DNA from: Pseudomonas sp. HR96
Lineage (GTDB): Bacteria > Pseudomonadota > Gammaproteobacteria > Pseudomonadales > Pseudomonadaceae
Direction of reading: 5' to 3'
Length of the DNA stretch: 64,000 nucleotides
Assembly (NCBI RefSeq): GCF_034059295.1
Contig: NZ_CP139141.1
Location: 4,261,001 to 4,325,000, forward strand
Positions within the stretch are counted from its first letter, which is position 1. Each line of letters begins with the position of its first letter. A program made the translations under genes and the position numbers. This document shows positions 36,467 to 47,666 of the stretch, one piece after another. Below the pieces are notes generated by a model, which saw nothing but the letters and a program-made list of their open reading frames with translations, was not told the origin of the DNA and ran no database searches.

Positions 36467-37549
<1,083 letters not shown>

Positions 37550-37586
37550 GGGGTATCCGTATTCGTTCGTTGAATGGTGTTTGGGA

Positions 37587-38231
37587 TCAGGCGTCGCGGA
37601 ACAGCCACGGCTGCGCAGCCCGATGCTTGCCCTCGAACGCCGCGATCGCATCGCCGTCCTGCAGGGTCAGGCCGATGTCGTCGAGGCCGTTGAGCAGGCA
37701 GTGTTTGCGGAACTCGTCGATCTCGAACGAATAGGTCTTGCCGTCCGGACGGGTCACGGTCTGGGCGGCGAGGTCGACGCTCAGCTGGTAGCCCGGTTCT
37801 GCTTCAGCCTGCTTGAACAGTTCGTCGACTTCGGCGTCGCCGAGGATGATTGGCAACAGACCGTTCTTGAAGCTGTTGTTGAAGAAGATGTCGGCATAGC
37901 TCGGCGCAATGATGGTGCGAAAACCGTATTCCTCGAGGGCCCACGGCGCGTGCTCGCGGCTGGAGCCGCAGCCGAAGTTTTCCCGGGCCAGCAGCACGCT
38001 GGCGCCCTGGTAACGCGGGAAGTTGAGGACGAAATCCTGGTTCAACGGGCGCCGCGAGTTGTCCTGGTAGGGCTGGCCCACGTCCAGGTAACGCCACTCG
38101 TCGAACAGGTTCGGGCCAAAGCCGGTGCGCTTGATCGACTTGAGAAACTGCTTGGGGATGATCTGGTCGGTGTCGACGTTGGCCCGGTCGAGCGGCGCGA
38201 CCAGGCCGGTGTGCTGGGTGAAAGCTCTCAT
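37587..38231 (-). CDS. leuD: 3-isopropylmalate dehydratase small subunit
   Basis: 214 residues, the partner of LeuC in isomerising 2- to 3-isopropylmalate. Motifs include [14 protein letters not shown] and [15 protein letters not shown]. The start codon overlaps the leuC stop (ATGA), so the two subunits are co-translated. Confidence 0.98.
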   Translation of the reverse strand: MRAFTQHTGLVAPLDRANVDTDQIIPKQFLKSIKRTGFGPNLFDEWRYLDVGQPYQDNSRRPLNQDFVLNFPRYQGASVLLARENFGCGSSREHAPWALEEYGFRTIIAPSYADIFFNNSFKNGLLPIILGDAEVDELFKQAEAEPGYQLSVDLAAQTVTRPDGKTYSFEIDEFRKHCLLNGLDDIGLTLQDGDAIAAFEGKHRAAQPWLFRDA

Positions 38232-39673
38232 GCTGCGCTCCCTTGGCTGATGACGGGGCTCAATTGGCGAACGTCGATGAAACGACCGGTAACGGCGGCG
38301 GCGGCCGCCATGGCCGGGCTCACCAGGTGGGTGCGGCCACCGGCGCCCTGGCGGCCTTCGAAGTTGCGGTTGGAAGTCGACGCGCAGTGCTCGCCCGATT
38401 CCAGGCGGTCAGGGTTCATCGCCAGGCACATCGAGCAGCCCGGTTCACGCCACTCGAAGCCGGCTTCGAGGAATACCTTGTCCAGGCCTTCCTGCTCGGC
38501 CTGGGCCTTGACCAGGCCCGAGCCCGGCACCACGATGGCCTGCTTGATGGTGGCGGCGACCTTGCGGCCCTTGGCCACGGCGGCGGCGGCGCGCAGGTCT
38601 TCGATGCGCGAGTTGGTGCACGAGCCGATGAACACGCGGTCGAGCTGGATATCGGTGATCGCCTGGTTGGCCGTGAGGCCCATGTATTTCAGCGCCCGTT
38701 CGATCGAGCCACGCTTGACCAGGTCGGCTTCCTGGGCCGGGTCCGGCACCTTCTGGTCCACGGCCAGAACCATTTCCGGCGAGGTGCCCCAGCTGACCTG
38801 CGGCTTGATCTGTGCGGCATCCAGGCGCACCACGGTGTCGAACACGGCGTCGGCGTCGGAGACCAGGTCTTTCCAGGCCTCGACCGCCTTGGCCCAGTCT
38901 TGGCCCTTGGGCGCGAACGGCCGGCCTTCGACGTAGGCGACGGTCTTCTCGTCGGCGGCCACCAGGCCGACCCGAGCACCGGCTTCGATGGACATGTTGC
39001 AGATGGTCATGCGGCCTTCGATGGACAGGTCGCGGATGGCGCTGCCGGCGAACTCGATGGCATGGCCGTTGCCGCCGGCGGTGCCGATCTTGCCGATGAC
39101 TGCAAGCACGATGTCCTTGGCGGTGACGCCGGCCGGCAACTGGCCCTCGACCAGCACCTGCATGTTTTTCATTTTCTTGGCCACAAGGCATTGGGTGGCC
39201 AGCACGTGCTCGACTTCCGAGGTACCGATACCGTGGGCCAGGGCACCGAAGGCGCCGTGGGTCGAGGTGTGCGAGTCGCCGCAGACCACGGTCATGCCCG
39301 GCAGGGTGGCGCCCTGCTCCGGGCTGATGACGTGGACGATGCCCTGGCGCACGTCGTTCATCTTGAATTCGGTGATGCCGTATTCGTCGCAGTTGTCGTC
39401 GAGGGTCTGTACCTGAATGCGGGAGACCTGGTCGGCGATGGCCTCGATGCCGCCCTTGCGTTCCGGCGTGGTCGGCACGTTGTGGTCGGGGGTGGCGATG
39501 TTGGCGTCGATGCGCCACGGTTTACGACCGGCCAGGCGCAGGCCTTCGAAGGCTTGCGGCGAGGTCACCTCGTGGATGATGTGGCGATCGATGTAGATCA
39601 GCGCCGAGCCATCGTCGCGCTGCTTGACCAAATGCGAATCCCAGAGCTTGTCGTAAAGCGTTTTGCCGGCCAT
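38228..39673 (-). CDS. leuC: 3-isopropylmalate dehydratase large subunit
   Basis: 481 residues, an aconitase-type [4Fe-4S] enzyme. Cluster ligands are in [13 protein letters not shown] and [13 protein letters not shown]. Other landmarks are [18 protein letters not shown] and the C-terminal [13 protein letters not shown]. It is the first gene of leuC-leuD-leuB and is transcribed away from a divergent LysR regulator. Confidence 0.98.
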   Translation of the reverse strand: MAGKTLYDKLWDSHLVKQRDDGSALIYIDRHIIHEVTSPQAFEGLRLAGRKPWRIDANIATPDHNVPTTPERKGGIEAIADQVSRIQVQTLDDNCDEYGITEFKMNDVRQGIVHVISPEQGATLPGMTVVCGDSHTSTHGAFGALAHGIGTSEVEHVLATQCLVAKKMKNMQVLVEGQLPAGVTAKDIVLAVIGKIGTAGGNGHAIEFAGSAIRDLSIEGRMTICNMSIEAGARVGLVAADEKTVAYVEGRPFAPKGQDWAKAVEAWKDLVSDADAVFDTVVRLDAAQIKPQVSWGTSPEMVLAVDQKVPDPAQEADLVKRGSIERALKYMGLTANQAITDIQLDRVFIGSCTNSRIEDLRAAAAVAKGRKVAATIKQAIVVPGSGLVKAQAEQEGLDKVFLEAGFEWREPGCSMCLAMNPDRLESGEHCASTSNRNFEGRQGAGGRTHLVSPAMAAAAAVTGRFIDVRQLSPVISQGSAA

Positions 39674-39769
39674 CAGACTTTCCTCATCAGCGTGCTTCGA
39701 TGCATTTTTTCATGCATGTTCCGGTGCCAATAACCGCTTGGCTTGTGGGGATGATAGTAAAAGCTTAGA

Positions 39770-39810
39770 TTGGATAACTCAAATTCATCTTTTTTATGCT
39801 TTGGATAACT
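39770..39810. promoter_or_regulatory. Direct repeat in the leuC-lysR intergenic region
   Basis: TTGGATAACT occurs twice (39770-39779 and 39801-39810), 31 bp apart, about three helical turns. It lies in the 171-bp space between the divergent leuC and LysR genes. It may be an operator for the LysR protein. Confidence 0.45.
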
Positions 39811-39844
39811 TTCAGGAATCCGGGCACGAACTCAGCTGGAACGC

Positions 39845-40735
39845 ATGACCATGGACCTGGCCAACCTCAACGCCTTCATTGCCATCGCCGAAACGGGCAG
39901 CTTCTCCAACGCCGGCGAGCGCCTGCACCTGACCCAACCGGCGGTGAGCAAACGCATCGCCGGGCTCGAACAGCAACTCAACGTACGCCTGTTCGACCGT
40001 CTGGGTCGAGAGATCAACCTGACCGAAGCCGGCCGTGCGCTGCTGCCGCGCGCCTATCAGATTCTCAATGTGCTGGACGACACCCGCCGGGCGCTGACCA
40101 ACCTTTCGGGCGAAGTGACCGGGCGTCTGACCCTGGCGACCAGCCATCACATCGGCCTGCATCGCCTGCCGCCGGTGCTGCGCGCCTTCACCCGGCTCTA
40201 CCCGGCAGTGGCGCTGGACATCCAGTTTCTCGATTCAGAGGTGGCCTACGAGGAGATCCTCCATGGCCGCGCGGAACTGGCGGTCATCACCCTGGCCCCT
40301 GAGCCGCACGCGCTGGTGCGCGCGGTGCCGGTGTGGGACGACCCGCTGGACTTCGTGGTGGCCCCTGAACATGCGCTGGCGCGCAATCCCGGGGTGAGCC
40401 TGGCCGACATCGCCCGCCACCCGGCGGTGTTTCCCGGCGGCAACACCTTCACCCACCACATTGTCCAGCGCCTGTTCGAGGCCCAGGGCCTGACGCCGAA
40501 CATCGCCATGAGCACCAATTACCTGGAAACCATCAAGATGATGGTGTCGATCGGCCTCGCATGGAGTGTGCTGCCACGTACTATGCTCGATGAGCAGGTC
40601 GCACGCGTTGCCTTGCCGGGCATCCAGCTGAGCCGCGAGCTAGGCTATATCCTGCACACCGAAAGGACGCTGTCGAACGCAGCAAGGGCATTCATGGCCC
40701 TGCTGGACGCCCAACCCGGCGGCCGGCAAGCCTGA
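39845..40735 (+). CDS. LysR-family transcriptional regulator, divergent from leuC
   Basis: 296 residues. The N-terminal winged HTH (about 1-60; AETGSFSNAGERLHLTQPAVSKRI) is followed by an LTTR effector domain (about 90-290). It is transcribed divergently from leuC with 171 bp between them, the classical LTTR-target arrangement, so control of leuCDB and of its own gene is likely by inference. The start is the ATG at 39845 (GGA 4 nt upstream), with a second ATG two codons on. Confidence 0.9.
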   Translation: MTMDLANLNAFIAIAETGSFSNAGERLHLTQPAVSKRIAGLEQQLNVRLFDRLGREINLTEAGRALLPRAYQILNVLDDTRRALTNLSGEVTGRLTLATSHHIGLHRLPPVLRAFTRLYPAVALDIQFLDSEVAYEEILHGRAELAVITLAPEPHALVRAVPVWDDPLDFVVAPEHALARNPGVSLADIARHPAVFPGGNTFTHHIVQRLFEAQGLTPNIAMSTNYLETIKMMVSIGLAWSVLPRTMLDEQVARVALPGIQLSRELGYILHTERTLSNAARAFMALLDAQPGGRQA

Positions 40736-40775
40736 AGCAAGGCTGCAGGGAAGCCACTCAGCACAGGTCTGGTCC

Positions 40776-43313
40776 ATGCCCTACTCCGCTAGCCGTCCAG
40801 CCCTGCCGCGCATCCAGGCCGGCGACCCGCACGAATCCGAGCAGGCCTGGGGCAATGCCCCGCAGCTGCTCGCCGCGCTCAACGCTGCGCACCTGGGGGC
40901 CTGGCGCTGGCGCATCGACGAAGGCACCATCAACTGGTCGCGGCGCACCCAGGCGTTGTTCGGTTTCGACCCCGACCAGCCCCTGGCGGGGGACATCGAC
41001 TACCTCGACCTGCTCCCCGCCGAGGACCGTCAACGCACCATCCATGCATTCCAGGCCGTGCTGCGCGGCGAACCGCAAGCCCAGGCCATGCGCCACCGCA
41101 TCCGTTGGCCGGACGGCACCCTGCACTGGCTTGAGATCAACGGCAGCCTGATCCACGACAGCGACGGACGCCCGCAGATGCTCGGCGTGGTGCGCGAGGT
41201 CACCCGCCAGCGTGATCGCGAACTGGCCTTGCTGCATTCGGAAAAACGTTTTGCCACGCTGTTTCACCTGAGCCCCAACATCGTCGTGCTGACCCGGCGC
41301 AGTGACGGCATGATCGTGGAGGTCAACAAGGCCTTCGAAAACCTGTTCGGCTGGCCCGCCGCGCAGATCGTCAACCGCACCACCGCCGAGCTCAACCTGT
41401 GGCTGGACGAAAGCCAGCGCCAGCGCATCCTCGACGCCCTGCAGGACAGCAACGACCCCTACACCCAGGAGCTGTCCGTGCGCACCGCCACCGGCCGCGT
41501 GGTGCACGGCCTGCTGGCCACGCAGAACATCGAGATGCAGGGCTGTGCCTATCTATTGAGCACCTTCACGTTGAGCACCTTCAACGACAGCTCGCAGCAG
41601 CAGCGTGCCGAGGCGGCACTGAAGGCCAGCGAGGAGAAATTCGCCAAGGCCTTCCACTCCAGCCCCGACGCCATCGTCATCACCGAGCGGCGCAGCGGCC
41701 TCTACCTGGAGGTCAACCAGGGCTTCACCCGGCTGACCGGCTACGCCCCCGAGGAGGTGCTGGGACGCACGGTCAGCGACATCGACATCTGGCCCGACGC
41801 CGCCCAGCGCAGCCAGCTGCTGCGCGACCTGCAGGACGATGGCCGGGTGGTGCTGCGCGAGATGCTCGGGCGCAACAAGCGCGGCGACATCCTGACCATG
41901 GAGGTGTCGGTGGAGCCGATCAACCTGGACGACACCGCCTGCCTGCTGATCACCGCGCGGGACATCAGCCAGCTGAAGAACGCCCAGGCGCAGATTCGCC
42001 ACCTGGCCTACCACGACTCGTTGACCAACCTGCCCAACCGCGCTCTGCTGATGGAGCGCCTGAGCCAGCAGATCAGCCTGCTCAAGCGCCAGGAGCAGCG
42101 CGGCGCCCTGCTGTTTCTCGACCTCGACCACTTCAAGCACATCAACGATTCGCTGGGCCATCCGGTGGGCGACGCCGTGCTGAAAATCATCACCGCGCGG
42201 CTCGAAGCCAGCGTGCGCCTGGAAGACCTGGTGGCGCGTCTGGGCGGCGACGAGTTCGTGGTGCTGCTGACAGGTCTGCTCGGCAGCCGCGAGGAGGTCG
42301 CCGCACAGGTGCAGGACGCCGCCGACACCCTGCGCGAGCTGCTCGCCGCGCCCATGGCGCTGGACGGTAATCGCCTGCAGGTGACCCCGAGCATCGGCGT
42401 GGCGCTGATACCCGATCACGGCCAGACCCCGGCGGACCTGCTCAAGCGTGCCGACATCGCCCTGTACCGGGCCAAGGACGCCGGGCGCAACGCCACCCAG
42501 CTGTACCAGCACAGCATGCAGAAGGCCGCCAGCGAACGCCTGCAGATGGAAAACGACCTGCGCCTGGCATTGGCCCGGGGCGAGTTGAGCCTGCATTACC
42601 AGCCTCAGGTCGACGCCCGCGAAGACCGCATCGTCGGCGCCGAGGCGCTGCTGCGCTGGCACCACCCGCTGCTGGGCCAGCAGTCGCCGGGGCAGTTCAT
42701 CCAGATTCTGGAAGAGAGCGGCATGATCCTGGAAGTCGGCAGCTGGGTGCTCGACGAGGCCTGTGCCGCCTGCGCGCAGTTGATCGGTGACGGTTTGGTC
42801 GACCGCGACACCTTCAGCCTGTGCGTGAACATCAGCCCGCGGCAGTTTCGCCAGGCCGATTTCGTCGAACGGGTCGCGCGCAGCCTGGCCCAGCACCAAT
42901 TGCCGTGCCGCTTGCTCAAGCTGGAGATAACCGAAGGGCTGGTGATCCAGAACGTCGAGGACACCATCGGCAAAATGCGCGCCCTAAAGGACCTCGGGGT
43001 GAGCTTTGCCATGGACGACTTCGGCACTGGCTATTCGTCGCTGACCTACCTCAAGCGCCTGCCGGTGGATGCGCTGAAGATCGATCAGTCGTTCGTGCGC
43101 GATGCCACCCACGACCCTAATGACGCCGAGATCATCCGCGCTATCGTCGCCATGGCGCGCAGCCTTGACCTAGTGGTGATTGCCGAGGGGGTGGAGCAGT
43201 CCGAGCAGCTGGATTTCCTGCAGCGCCTGGGCTGCCATCTGTATCAGGGTTACCTGCACAGCCGGCCGATGCCGCTGGGGTTGTTTCGCCAGCTGTTGGT
43301 GGAGGAAAGGTAA
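40776..43313 (+). CDS. PAS-PAS-PAS-GGDEF-EAL cyclic-di-GMP protein
   Basis: 845 residues with no TM segment, so cytoplasmic. Three PAS domains (about 35-145, 155-270, 285-400) come before a GGDEF domain with intact GGDEF (490-494) and the inhibitory RxxD site (R481-D484). The EAL domain (about 585-840) has EALLRW, the DDFGTGYSSL loop and the late KIDQSFV and EGVE motifs. Both synthesis and hydrolysis of c-di-GMP are therefore possible, and the sensed signal is unknown. It starts 40 bp after the LysR gene and ends at a bidirectional terminator. Neither a cofactor-binding His nor a clear partner gene is evident. Confidence 0.93.
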   Translation: MPYSASRPALPRIQAGDPHESEQAWGNAPQLLAALNAAHLGAWRWRIDEGTINWSRRTQALFGFDPDQPLAGDIDYLDLLPAEDRQRTIHAFQAVLRGEPQAQAMRHRIRWPDGTLHWLEINGSLIHDSDGRPQMLGVVREVTRQRDRELALLHSEKRFATLFHLSPNIVVLTRRSDGMIVEVNKAFENLFGWPAAQIVNRTTAELNLWLDESQRQRILDALQDSNDPYTQELSVRTATGRVVHGLLATQNIEMQGCAYLLSTFTLSTFNDSSQQQRAEAALKASEEKFAKAFHSSPDAIVITERRSGLYLEVNQGFTRLTGYAPEEVLGRTVSDIDIWPDAAQRSQLLRDLQDDGRVVLREMLGRNKRGDILTMEVSVEPINLDDTACLLITARDISQLKNAQAQIRHLAYHDSLTNLPNRALLMERLSQQISLLKRQEQRGALLFLDLDHFKHINDSLGHPVGDAVLKIITARLEASVRLEDLVARLGGDEFVVLLTGLLGSREEVAAQVQDAADTLRELLAAPMALDGNRLQVTPSIGVALIPDHGQTPADLLKRADIALYRAKDAGRNATQLYQHSMQKAASERLQMENDLRLALARGELSLHYQPQVDAREDRIVGAEALLRWHHPLLGQQSPGQFIQILEESGMILEVGSWVLDEACAACAQLIGDGLVDRDTFSLCVNISPRQFRQADFVERVARSLAQHQLPCRLLKLEITEGLVIQNVEDTIGKMRALKDLGVSFAMDDFGTGYSSLTYLKRLPVDALKIDQSFVRDATHDPNDAEIIRAIVAMARSLDLVVIAEGVEQSEQLDFLQRLGCHLYQGYLHSRPMPLGLFRQLLVEER

Positions 43314-43321
43314 CGCCAATG

Positions 43322-43352
43322 AAAAAAGAGCGCCACCTGGGCGCCCTTTTTT
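43322..43352. terminator. Bidirectional terminator between the GGDEF-EAL gene and hsp20
   Basis: Stem GAGCGCC/GGCGCCC (one mismatch) flanked by A6 and T6, between two convergent genes. Confidence 0.82.
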
Positions 43353-43364
43353 CCAGCAGAAAAC

Positions 43365-43811
43365 TTACTGCAACACAGGCTGCTGCACGCCGCCGATCGG
43401 GATGCGCTTGGCTTTGGCCTCTTCCGGCACCAGACGCAGCAGGTCGATGTTGAGCAGGCCGTTGCTCAGGGCCGCGCCCTTGACTTCGATGTGGTCGGCC
43501 AGGCGGAACGACAGTTTGAACGCACGCTGGGCAATGCCCTGATGCAGGTAGGTGACGCTGTCGGTCTTGGCTTCGCGCTTGCCACCGGTTACGGTCAACA
43601 CGCCCTTCTCGACCTGCAGCTCGAGGTCGGCTTCCTGGAAGCCGGCGGCGGCCACAACGATGCGGTACTGATCATCGCCGTGTTTTTCCACGTTGTAGGG
43701 TGGGTAGCTGCTGGCCGATTCATTGCGGGCGGCCGATTCGAACAGGTCGTTGAAGCGGTCGAAGCCGACGGAATGACGGAACAGCGGTGCCAGGGAAAAT
43801 GCGGTGGTCAT
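43365..43811 (-). CDS. ibpA: Small heat-shock protein, Hsp20/IbpA family
   Basis: 148 residues with an alpha-crystallin domain (about 35-125; YPPYNVEKHGDDQYRIVVAAAGF, KGVLTVTGGKRE) and the C-terminal I-x-I motif RIPIGG used for oligomer assembly. IbpA-type holdases bind unfolding proteins in the cytoplasm during heat stress. The upstream region has a sigma32-like promoter and a ROSE-type thermometer hairpin, both supporting heat control at two levels. Confidence 0.95.
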   Translation of the reverse strand: MTTAFSLAPLFRHSVGFDRFNDLFESAARNESASSYPPYNVEKHGDDQYRIVVAAAGFQEADLELQVEKGVLTVTGGKREAKTDSVTYLHQGIAQRAFKLSFRLADHIEVKGAALSNGLLNIDLLRLVPEEAKAKRIPIGGVQQPVLQ

Positions 43812-43873
43812 GGTGTGACTCCTGAAAGTTTCAGCAAGGTTTTATCTCCGCGACCCGACTTCGGCATCGCGTA
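43812..43873 (-). promoter_or_regulatory. ROSE-type RNA thermometer in the hsp20 5' UTR
   Basis: Just before the ATG, the transcript can fold CTTGCTGAA against TTCAGGAG (43819-43838), leaving a bulged G opposite the Shine-Dalgarno AGGAG. This is the core of ROSE elements (a TTGCT strand pairing the ribosome site). The UTR from the predicted start is about 60 nt. ROSE thermometers are known on Pseudomonas ibpA. Confidence 0.8.
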
Positions 43874-43879
43874 CAAAAG

Positions 43880-43907
43880 AGATAGGGACCTTCAGAAAAT
43901 CTTCAAG
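43880..43907 (-). promoter_or_regulatory. Sigma32-type heat-shock promoter of hsp20
   Basis: -35 CTTGAAG (43901-43907), a 13-bp spacer, and -10 CCCTATCT (43880-43887), close to the sigma32 consensus CTTGAAA and CCCATnT. Confidence 0.78.
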
Positions 43908-43926
43908 AGTGGCCACGAAAAAATTT

Positions 43927-44886
43927 TCAGGCGGCTTGCGGCTGACCCAGGCCGACCAATTCACCGACCCGGGCGCAATCCGTTTCGCGCCGCAGCTGGG
44001 TGAACAGCTGCACTGCCTCGGGGTAGCTGCGGGTCAGCATGGCTACCCATTGCTTGAGGCGCCCGGGTGCCTGGCGCGGGGTCATGCTCGCTTCGGCCTG
44101 GCGCCAGAAGTCCTGGATCAGGGGCAACAGCTCGGCCCAGGTCATCTCCACCACCTCTTCGCCGGCGCGCGCTGCGGCGATCTGCCGGGCCAGGTCGGGG
44201 CGCGAGACCAGGCCGCGGCCGAGCATGATGTCCTCGGCACCGCTGATCTCGCGGCAGCGTCGCCAGTCGTCGACAGTCCAGATCTCGCCATTGGCGAACA
44301 CCGGCACCTTGACCACTTCCTGCACCCGCGCCACCCATTCCCAATGCGCCGGCGGCTTGTAGCCTTCGACCTTGGTGCGCGCATGCACGACGATCTGCTG
44401 GGCGCCGCCACCGGCCAGGGCGCGGGCGCAATCGAGGGCGACGTCGGGGCTGTCGAAGCCCAGGCGCATCTTCGCCGTGACCGGAATCTCGGCCGGCACC
44501 GCGCGGCGCACCGCTTCAAGAATGCGATAGAGCAGCTCGGGCTCCTTGAGCAGCACCGCGCCACCGCGCGACTTGTTCACGGTCTTGGCCGGGCAGCCGA
44601 AGTTGAGGTCGATCACCGGCGCGCCCAGGGTGCAGGCGAATGCCGCGTTCTCGGCGAGGCAGCCAGGATCCGAGCCCAGCAATTGCACGCGCAGGGGTAC
44701 GCCGGCAGCGGTGCGAGCGCCCTGCTTCAATTCCGGGGCGAAGCCATGGTAATAACTGGCCGGCAGCAGGCGCTCGGTGACCCGGATGAACTCGGTGACG
44801 CACCAGTCGATACCGCTGACGCGGGTCAGCACATCGCGCAGGATATCGTCGACCAGGCCTTCCATGGGCGCGAGGGCAATTTGCAT
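43927..44886 (-). CDS. dusC: tRNA-dihydrouridine(16) synthase
   Basis: 319 residues, an FMN-dependent TIM-barrel enzyme that reduces uridine 16 of tRNAs. The catalytic Cys98 lies in [12 protein letters not shown], the N-terminus [11 protein letters not shown] is the FMN-binding strand, and [15 protein letters not shown] and [18 protein letters not shown] follow. The MEGL N-terminus and the [11 protein letters not shown] loop favour the DusC subgroup over DusA/DusB. It ends 20 bp before the hsp20 promoter. Confidence 0.93.
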   Translation of the reverse strand: MQIALAPMEGLVDDILRDVLTRVSGIDWCVTEFIRVTERLLPASYYHGFAPELKQGARTAAGVPLRVQLLGSDPGCLAENAAFACTLGAPVIDLNFGCPAKTVNKSRGGAVLLKEPELLYRILEAVRRAVPAEIPVTAKMRLGFDSPDVALDCARALAGGGAQQIVVHARTKVEGYKPPAHWEWVARVQEVVKVPVFANGEIWTVDDWRRCREISGAEDIMLGRGLVSRPDLARQIAAARAGEEVVEMTWAELLPLIQDFWRQAEASMTPRQAPGRLKQWVAMLTRSYPEAVQLFTQLRRETDCARVGELVGLGQPQAA

Positions 44887-44934
44887 GGGGAAGAATCTCG
44901 GCTTGCGGTGAAAAAAAGGGCGCCGACGTATGGC

Positions 44935-45375
44935 TCAGCCAGTCGTTGGCGAAATCGCCTGGCCGTAGCCGTCGATGAATTCGGCGGGCATGCGCTTGGG
45001 CCGGCCGCTGGACAGTTCGATGCAGACGAACGTGGTCTGGGCGCGCAGCAGCGTGGTGCCGTCGCCGGGGCGAATCAACTGGAAGCGCCGGGTCATGCGC
45101 AGACGCTGGTCCCAGTCGACGATCCAGGTGCCCATGTGCAACTCGTCGCCCTCGTAGGCTGCCGCCAGGTAGTCTATTTCATGACGAACCACAGCCATGG
45201 CGCGATCCAGCCGCCGGTACTCGGCCAGGTCCAGCCCCAGGCGCTGGCTATGGCGCCAGGCGCAACGTTCAAGCCAGGTGACGTAGACGGCGTTGTTGGC
45301 ATGGCCGAGCCCGTCGATATCGTCGGGGCCCACCTGCAGGTCGAGGGTGAAAGGCGTTGCGCGGTCCCAGTTCAT
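44935..45375 (-). CDS. Acyl-CoA thioesterase, hotdog fold (YbgC/FcbC-like)
   Basis: 146 residues from the ATG at 45375 (GGGGAG 10 nt upstream); an in-frame ATG at 45393 is possible. The 4HBT hotdog signature VGPDDIDGLGHANNAVYVTWLE contains the active-site Asp and the HxNN segment. It probably hydrolyses acyl-CoA thioesters, with unknown substrate. It lies 48 bp upstream of dusC on the same strand. Confidence 0.88.
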   Translation of the reverse strand: MNWDRATPFTLDLQVGPDDIDGLGHANNAVYVTWLERCAWRHSQRLGLDLAEYRRLDRAMAVVRHEIDYLAAAYEGDELHMGTWIVDWDQRLRMTRRFQLIRPGDGTTLLRAQTTFVCIELSSGRPKRMPAEFIDGYGQAISPTTG

Positions 45376-45420
45376 GCCGCAGGCACTCCCCATACAGGTA
45401 TCGAGCTTTTGCTGGAGCAG

Positions 45421-45459
45421 AAAAAACAAAAGGCTCATTCAACTAAGCGAATGAGCCTT
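45421..45459 (-). terminator. Terminator of the tRNA-Glu/Ala operon
   Basis: 11-bp stem AAGGCTCATTC/GAATGAGCCTT with an 8-nt loop, followed on the minus strand by TTTGTTTTTT. It lies just after the last tRNA-Glu and within the 5' side of the thioesterase gene region. Confidence 0.88.
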
Positions 45460-45483
45460 GAAATCCCGCAGAGCGGGTAAAAG

Positions 45484-45559
45484 TGGCGTCCCCTAGGGGA
45501 CTCGAACCCCTGTTACCGCCGTGAAAGGGCGGTGTCCTAGGCCACTAGACGAAGGGGAC
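45484..45559 (-). tRNA. tRNA-Glu (anticodon TTC)
   Basis: 76 nt with encoded CCA, starting GTCCCCTTCGTCTAG, with anticodon loop CTTTCAC. It is identical to the copy at 45733-45808. Confidence 0.98.
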
Positions 45560-45603
45560 GCAAAACCTTCGAGCCGATCCGCCTGAAGCGAACCGTGGCA
45601 AAT

Positions 45604-45679
<76 letters not shown>

Positions 45680-45732
45680 GAATTTATCGCCCTGCGGCGG
45701 GATGGAAACTTCACTTTCCATCTCTGTGCAAC

Positions 45733-45808
45733 TGGCGTCCCCTAGGGGACTCGAACCCCTGTTACCGCCGTGAAAGGGCGGTGTCCTAGGCCACTAGACG
45801 AAGGGGAC
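45733..45808 (-). tRNA. tRNA-Glu (anticodon TTC), second copy
   Basis: 76 nt with encoded CCA; part of a duplicated Ala-Glu pair. Confidence 0.98.
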
Positions 45809-45879
45809 AGACCTTCTACCATTTGATCAGTCTGGATCTGATCTGCTTGAAGTCAAACCGCAACTTCAAGCTTGGAAAT

Positions 45880-45955
<76 letters not shown>

Positions 45956-45985
45956 AAACAGTGTGTTGCTGTGTGGACGGGGCGC

Positions 45986-46014
45986 ATATTAAGACTGCTC
46001 CCCTGCCCTGTCAA
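45986..46014 (-). promoter_or_regulatory. Strong sigma70 promoter of the tRNA-Ala/Glu operon
   Basis: -35 TTGACA (46009-46014), a 17-bp spacer and -10 TAATAT (45986-45991), followed by the GC-rich discriminator GCGCCCCG typical of stringently controlled promoters. Confidence 0.88.
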
Positions 46015-46096
46015 ATCTATTTTCGATTTTTTTTGATTTTTTTTATCGCAATAACAGGGGGTTAGCAGCAACCCCCGGTTTTGTTGGGCGAGAGGA

Positions 46097-47578
46097 TCAG
46101 GCAATTGCCCCCAACAGCTTCTCCCATTCCTTGTTCTCTTTCTTCGACACGCCGCCCAGCAGGTCGAGTGCCTGGCGCAGGCGGAAGCGCGTCAGGTCCG
46201 GCCCGAGGATTTCCATGGCATCGAGCACCGACACCGAGCTGGCCTGCCCGGTGATGGAGGCGAACATCAGCGGCATGGCGTCGCGCAGCTTGAGCCCCAG
46301 CGACTCGACTACCGCCTGGATGGTCGCGGTGATGGCGTCCTTCTCCCAGTGGCGCAGGGCCTCGAGCTTCCACAGAATCAGCTGCATCAACTGCCTGACC
46401 TGGTCGCCGGAAAGCTTCTTGTGTTCGAACAGGGCGATGTCCGGGTGCACACTACCGGCGAAGAAGAATCCGCCCAGGGGAGCGATCTGGCTGAAGGTTT
46501 CCACGCGGCCCTGCACATGCGGGGCGATCTTCATCAGGTAGTCGGGGTTGAACGCCCACTTCTGCACCCGTGCGGCGAACTCCGCTACCGGCAGCTCGCG
46601 CAGCCATTGGCCATTGAGCCAGGACAGTTTCTCGATGTCGAAGATCGGCCCACCCAGGGAGACCCGGGACAGGTCGAAGTGTTCAACCATCTCGGCCAGG
46701 GAGAACTTCTCGCGTTCATCGGGCATCGACCAGCCCATGCGCCCCAGGTAGTTGAGCATCGCCTCGGGCATGAAGCCCATGCGCTCGTAGAAGGTCACCG
46801 AGGTCGGGTTCTTGCGCTTGGAGAGTTTGCTCTTGTCCGGATTGCGCAGCAGCGGCATGTAGCACAGCTGCGGCTGTTCCCAGCCAAAATATTCGTACAG
46901 CTTCATCAGCTTGGGCGCCGACGGCAGCCATTCTTCGCCGCGCAGCACGTGGGTGATGCCCATCAGGTGGTCGTCGACCACGTTGGCAAGGAAGTAGGTC
47001 GGCAGGCCGTCGGTCTTCATCAGCACCTGCATGTCCATGCGGTCCCACGGGATCTCGACGTCGCCACGCAGCAGGTCCGGCACCACGCACACGCCTTCGG
47101 TCGGCACTTTCATGCGGATCACGTGGGGCTCGCCGGCGGCCAGGCGGCGCTGCACTTCCTCGGCAGGCAGCAGCAGCGCGCGACCGTCGTAACGCGGGGT
47201 CTCACCGCGAGCCATCTGCTCGGCGCGCATCTGGTCGAGTTCTTCGGCAGTGCAGAAGCACGGGAAGGCATGGCCGAGATCGACCAGCTGCTGGGCGTAC
47301 CTCTTGTAGATCTCGCCCCGCTCGCTCTGCCGGTACGGGCCGTGCGGCCCGCCAACGTCCGGGCCTTCGCTCCATTCGATGCCGAGCCAACGCAGGGCGT
47401 CGAAGATCTGCTGTTCGGACTCGCGGGTGGAGCGCAGTTGGTCGGTGTCTTCGATGCGCAGGATGAACTCGCCGCCGTGCTGTTTGGCGAAGCAGTAGTT
47501 GAACAGGGCGATATAGGCCGTGCCGACGTGAGGGTCACCCGTGGGCGAAGGCGCGATGCGAGTACGAACGGTGGTCAT
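46097..47578 (-). CDS. gltX: Glutamyl-tRNA synthetase
   Basis: 493 residues from the ATG at 47578. A class I synthetase charging tRNA-Glu, two genes for which lie just downstream. The HIGH-type signature is [15 protein letters not shown] and the KMSKS-type motif is KLSKRKN. The C-terminal anticodon-binding region is complete and the length is normal. The neighbouring tRNA-Glu genes form a known Pseudomonas context. Confidence 0.98.
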   Translation of the reverse strand: MTTVRTRIAPSPTGDPHVGTAYIALFNYCFAKQHGGEFILRIEDTDQLRSTRESEQQIFDALRWLGIEWSEGPDVGGPHGPYRQSERGEIYKRYAQQLVDLGHAFPCFCTAEELDQMRAEQMARGETPRYDGRALLLPAEEVQRRLAAGEPHVIRMKVPTEGVCVVPDLLRGDVEIPWDRMDMQVLMKTDGLPTYFLANVVDDHLMGITHVLRGEEWLPSAPKLMKLYEYFGWEQPQLCYMPLLRNPDKSKLSKRKNPTSVTFYERMGFMPEAMLNYLGRMGWSMPDEREKFSLAEMVEHFDLSRVSLGGPIFDIEKLSWLNGQWLRELPVAEFAARVQKWAFNPDYLMKIAPHVQGRVETFSQIAPLGGFFFAGSVHPDIALFEHKKLSGDQVRQLMQLILWKLEALRHWEKDAITATIQAVVESLGLKLRDAMPLMFASITGQASSVSVLDAMEILGPDLTRFRLRQALDLLGGVSKKENKEWEKLLGAIA

Positions 47579-47666
47579 TGCAGGGTCTCGAGCAGGTGTA
47601 GATGCAAACGGCGATGGTAACAGGGTGCGCGGGGGCGGCTCCAGTTTCTCCAGATGCGTGCGCACC

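Noticed and set aside
41990..43310. GGDEF-EAL protein considered catalytically dead in one domain
   Set aside because: GGDEF, the RxxD site, EAL and the DDFGTGYSSL loop are all intact, so no loss of function can be argued from motifs.
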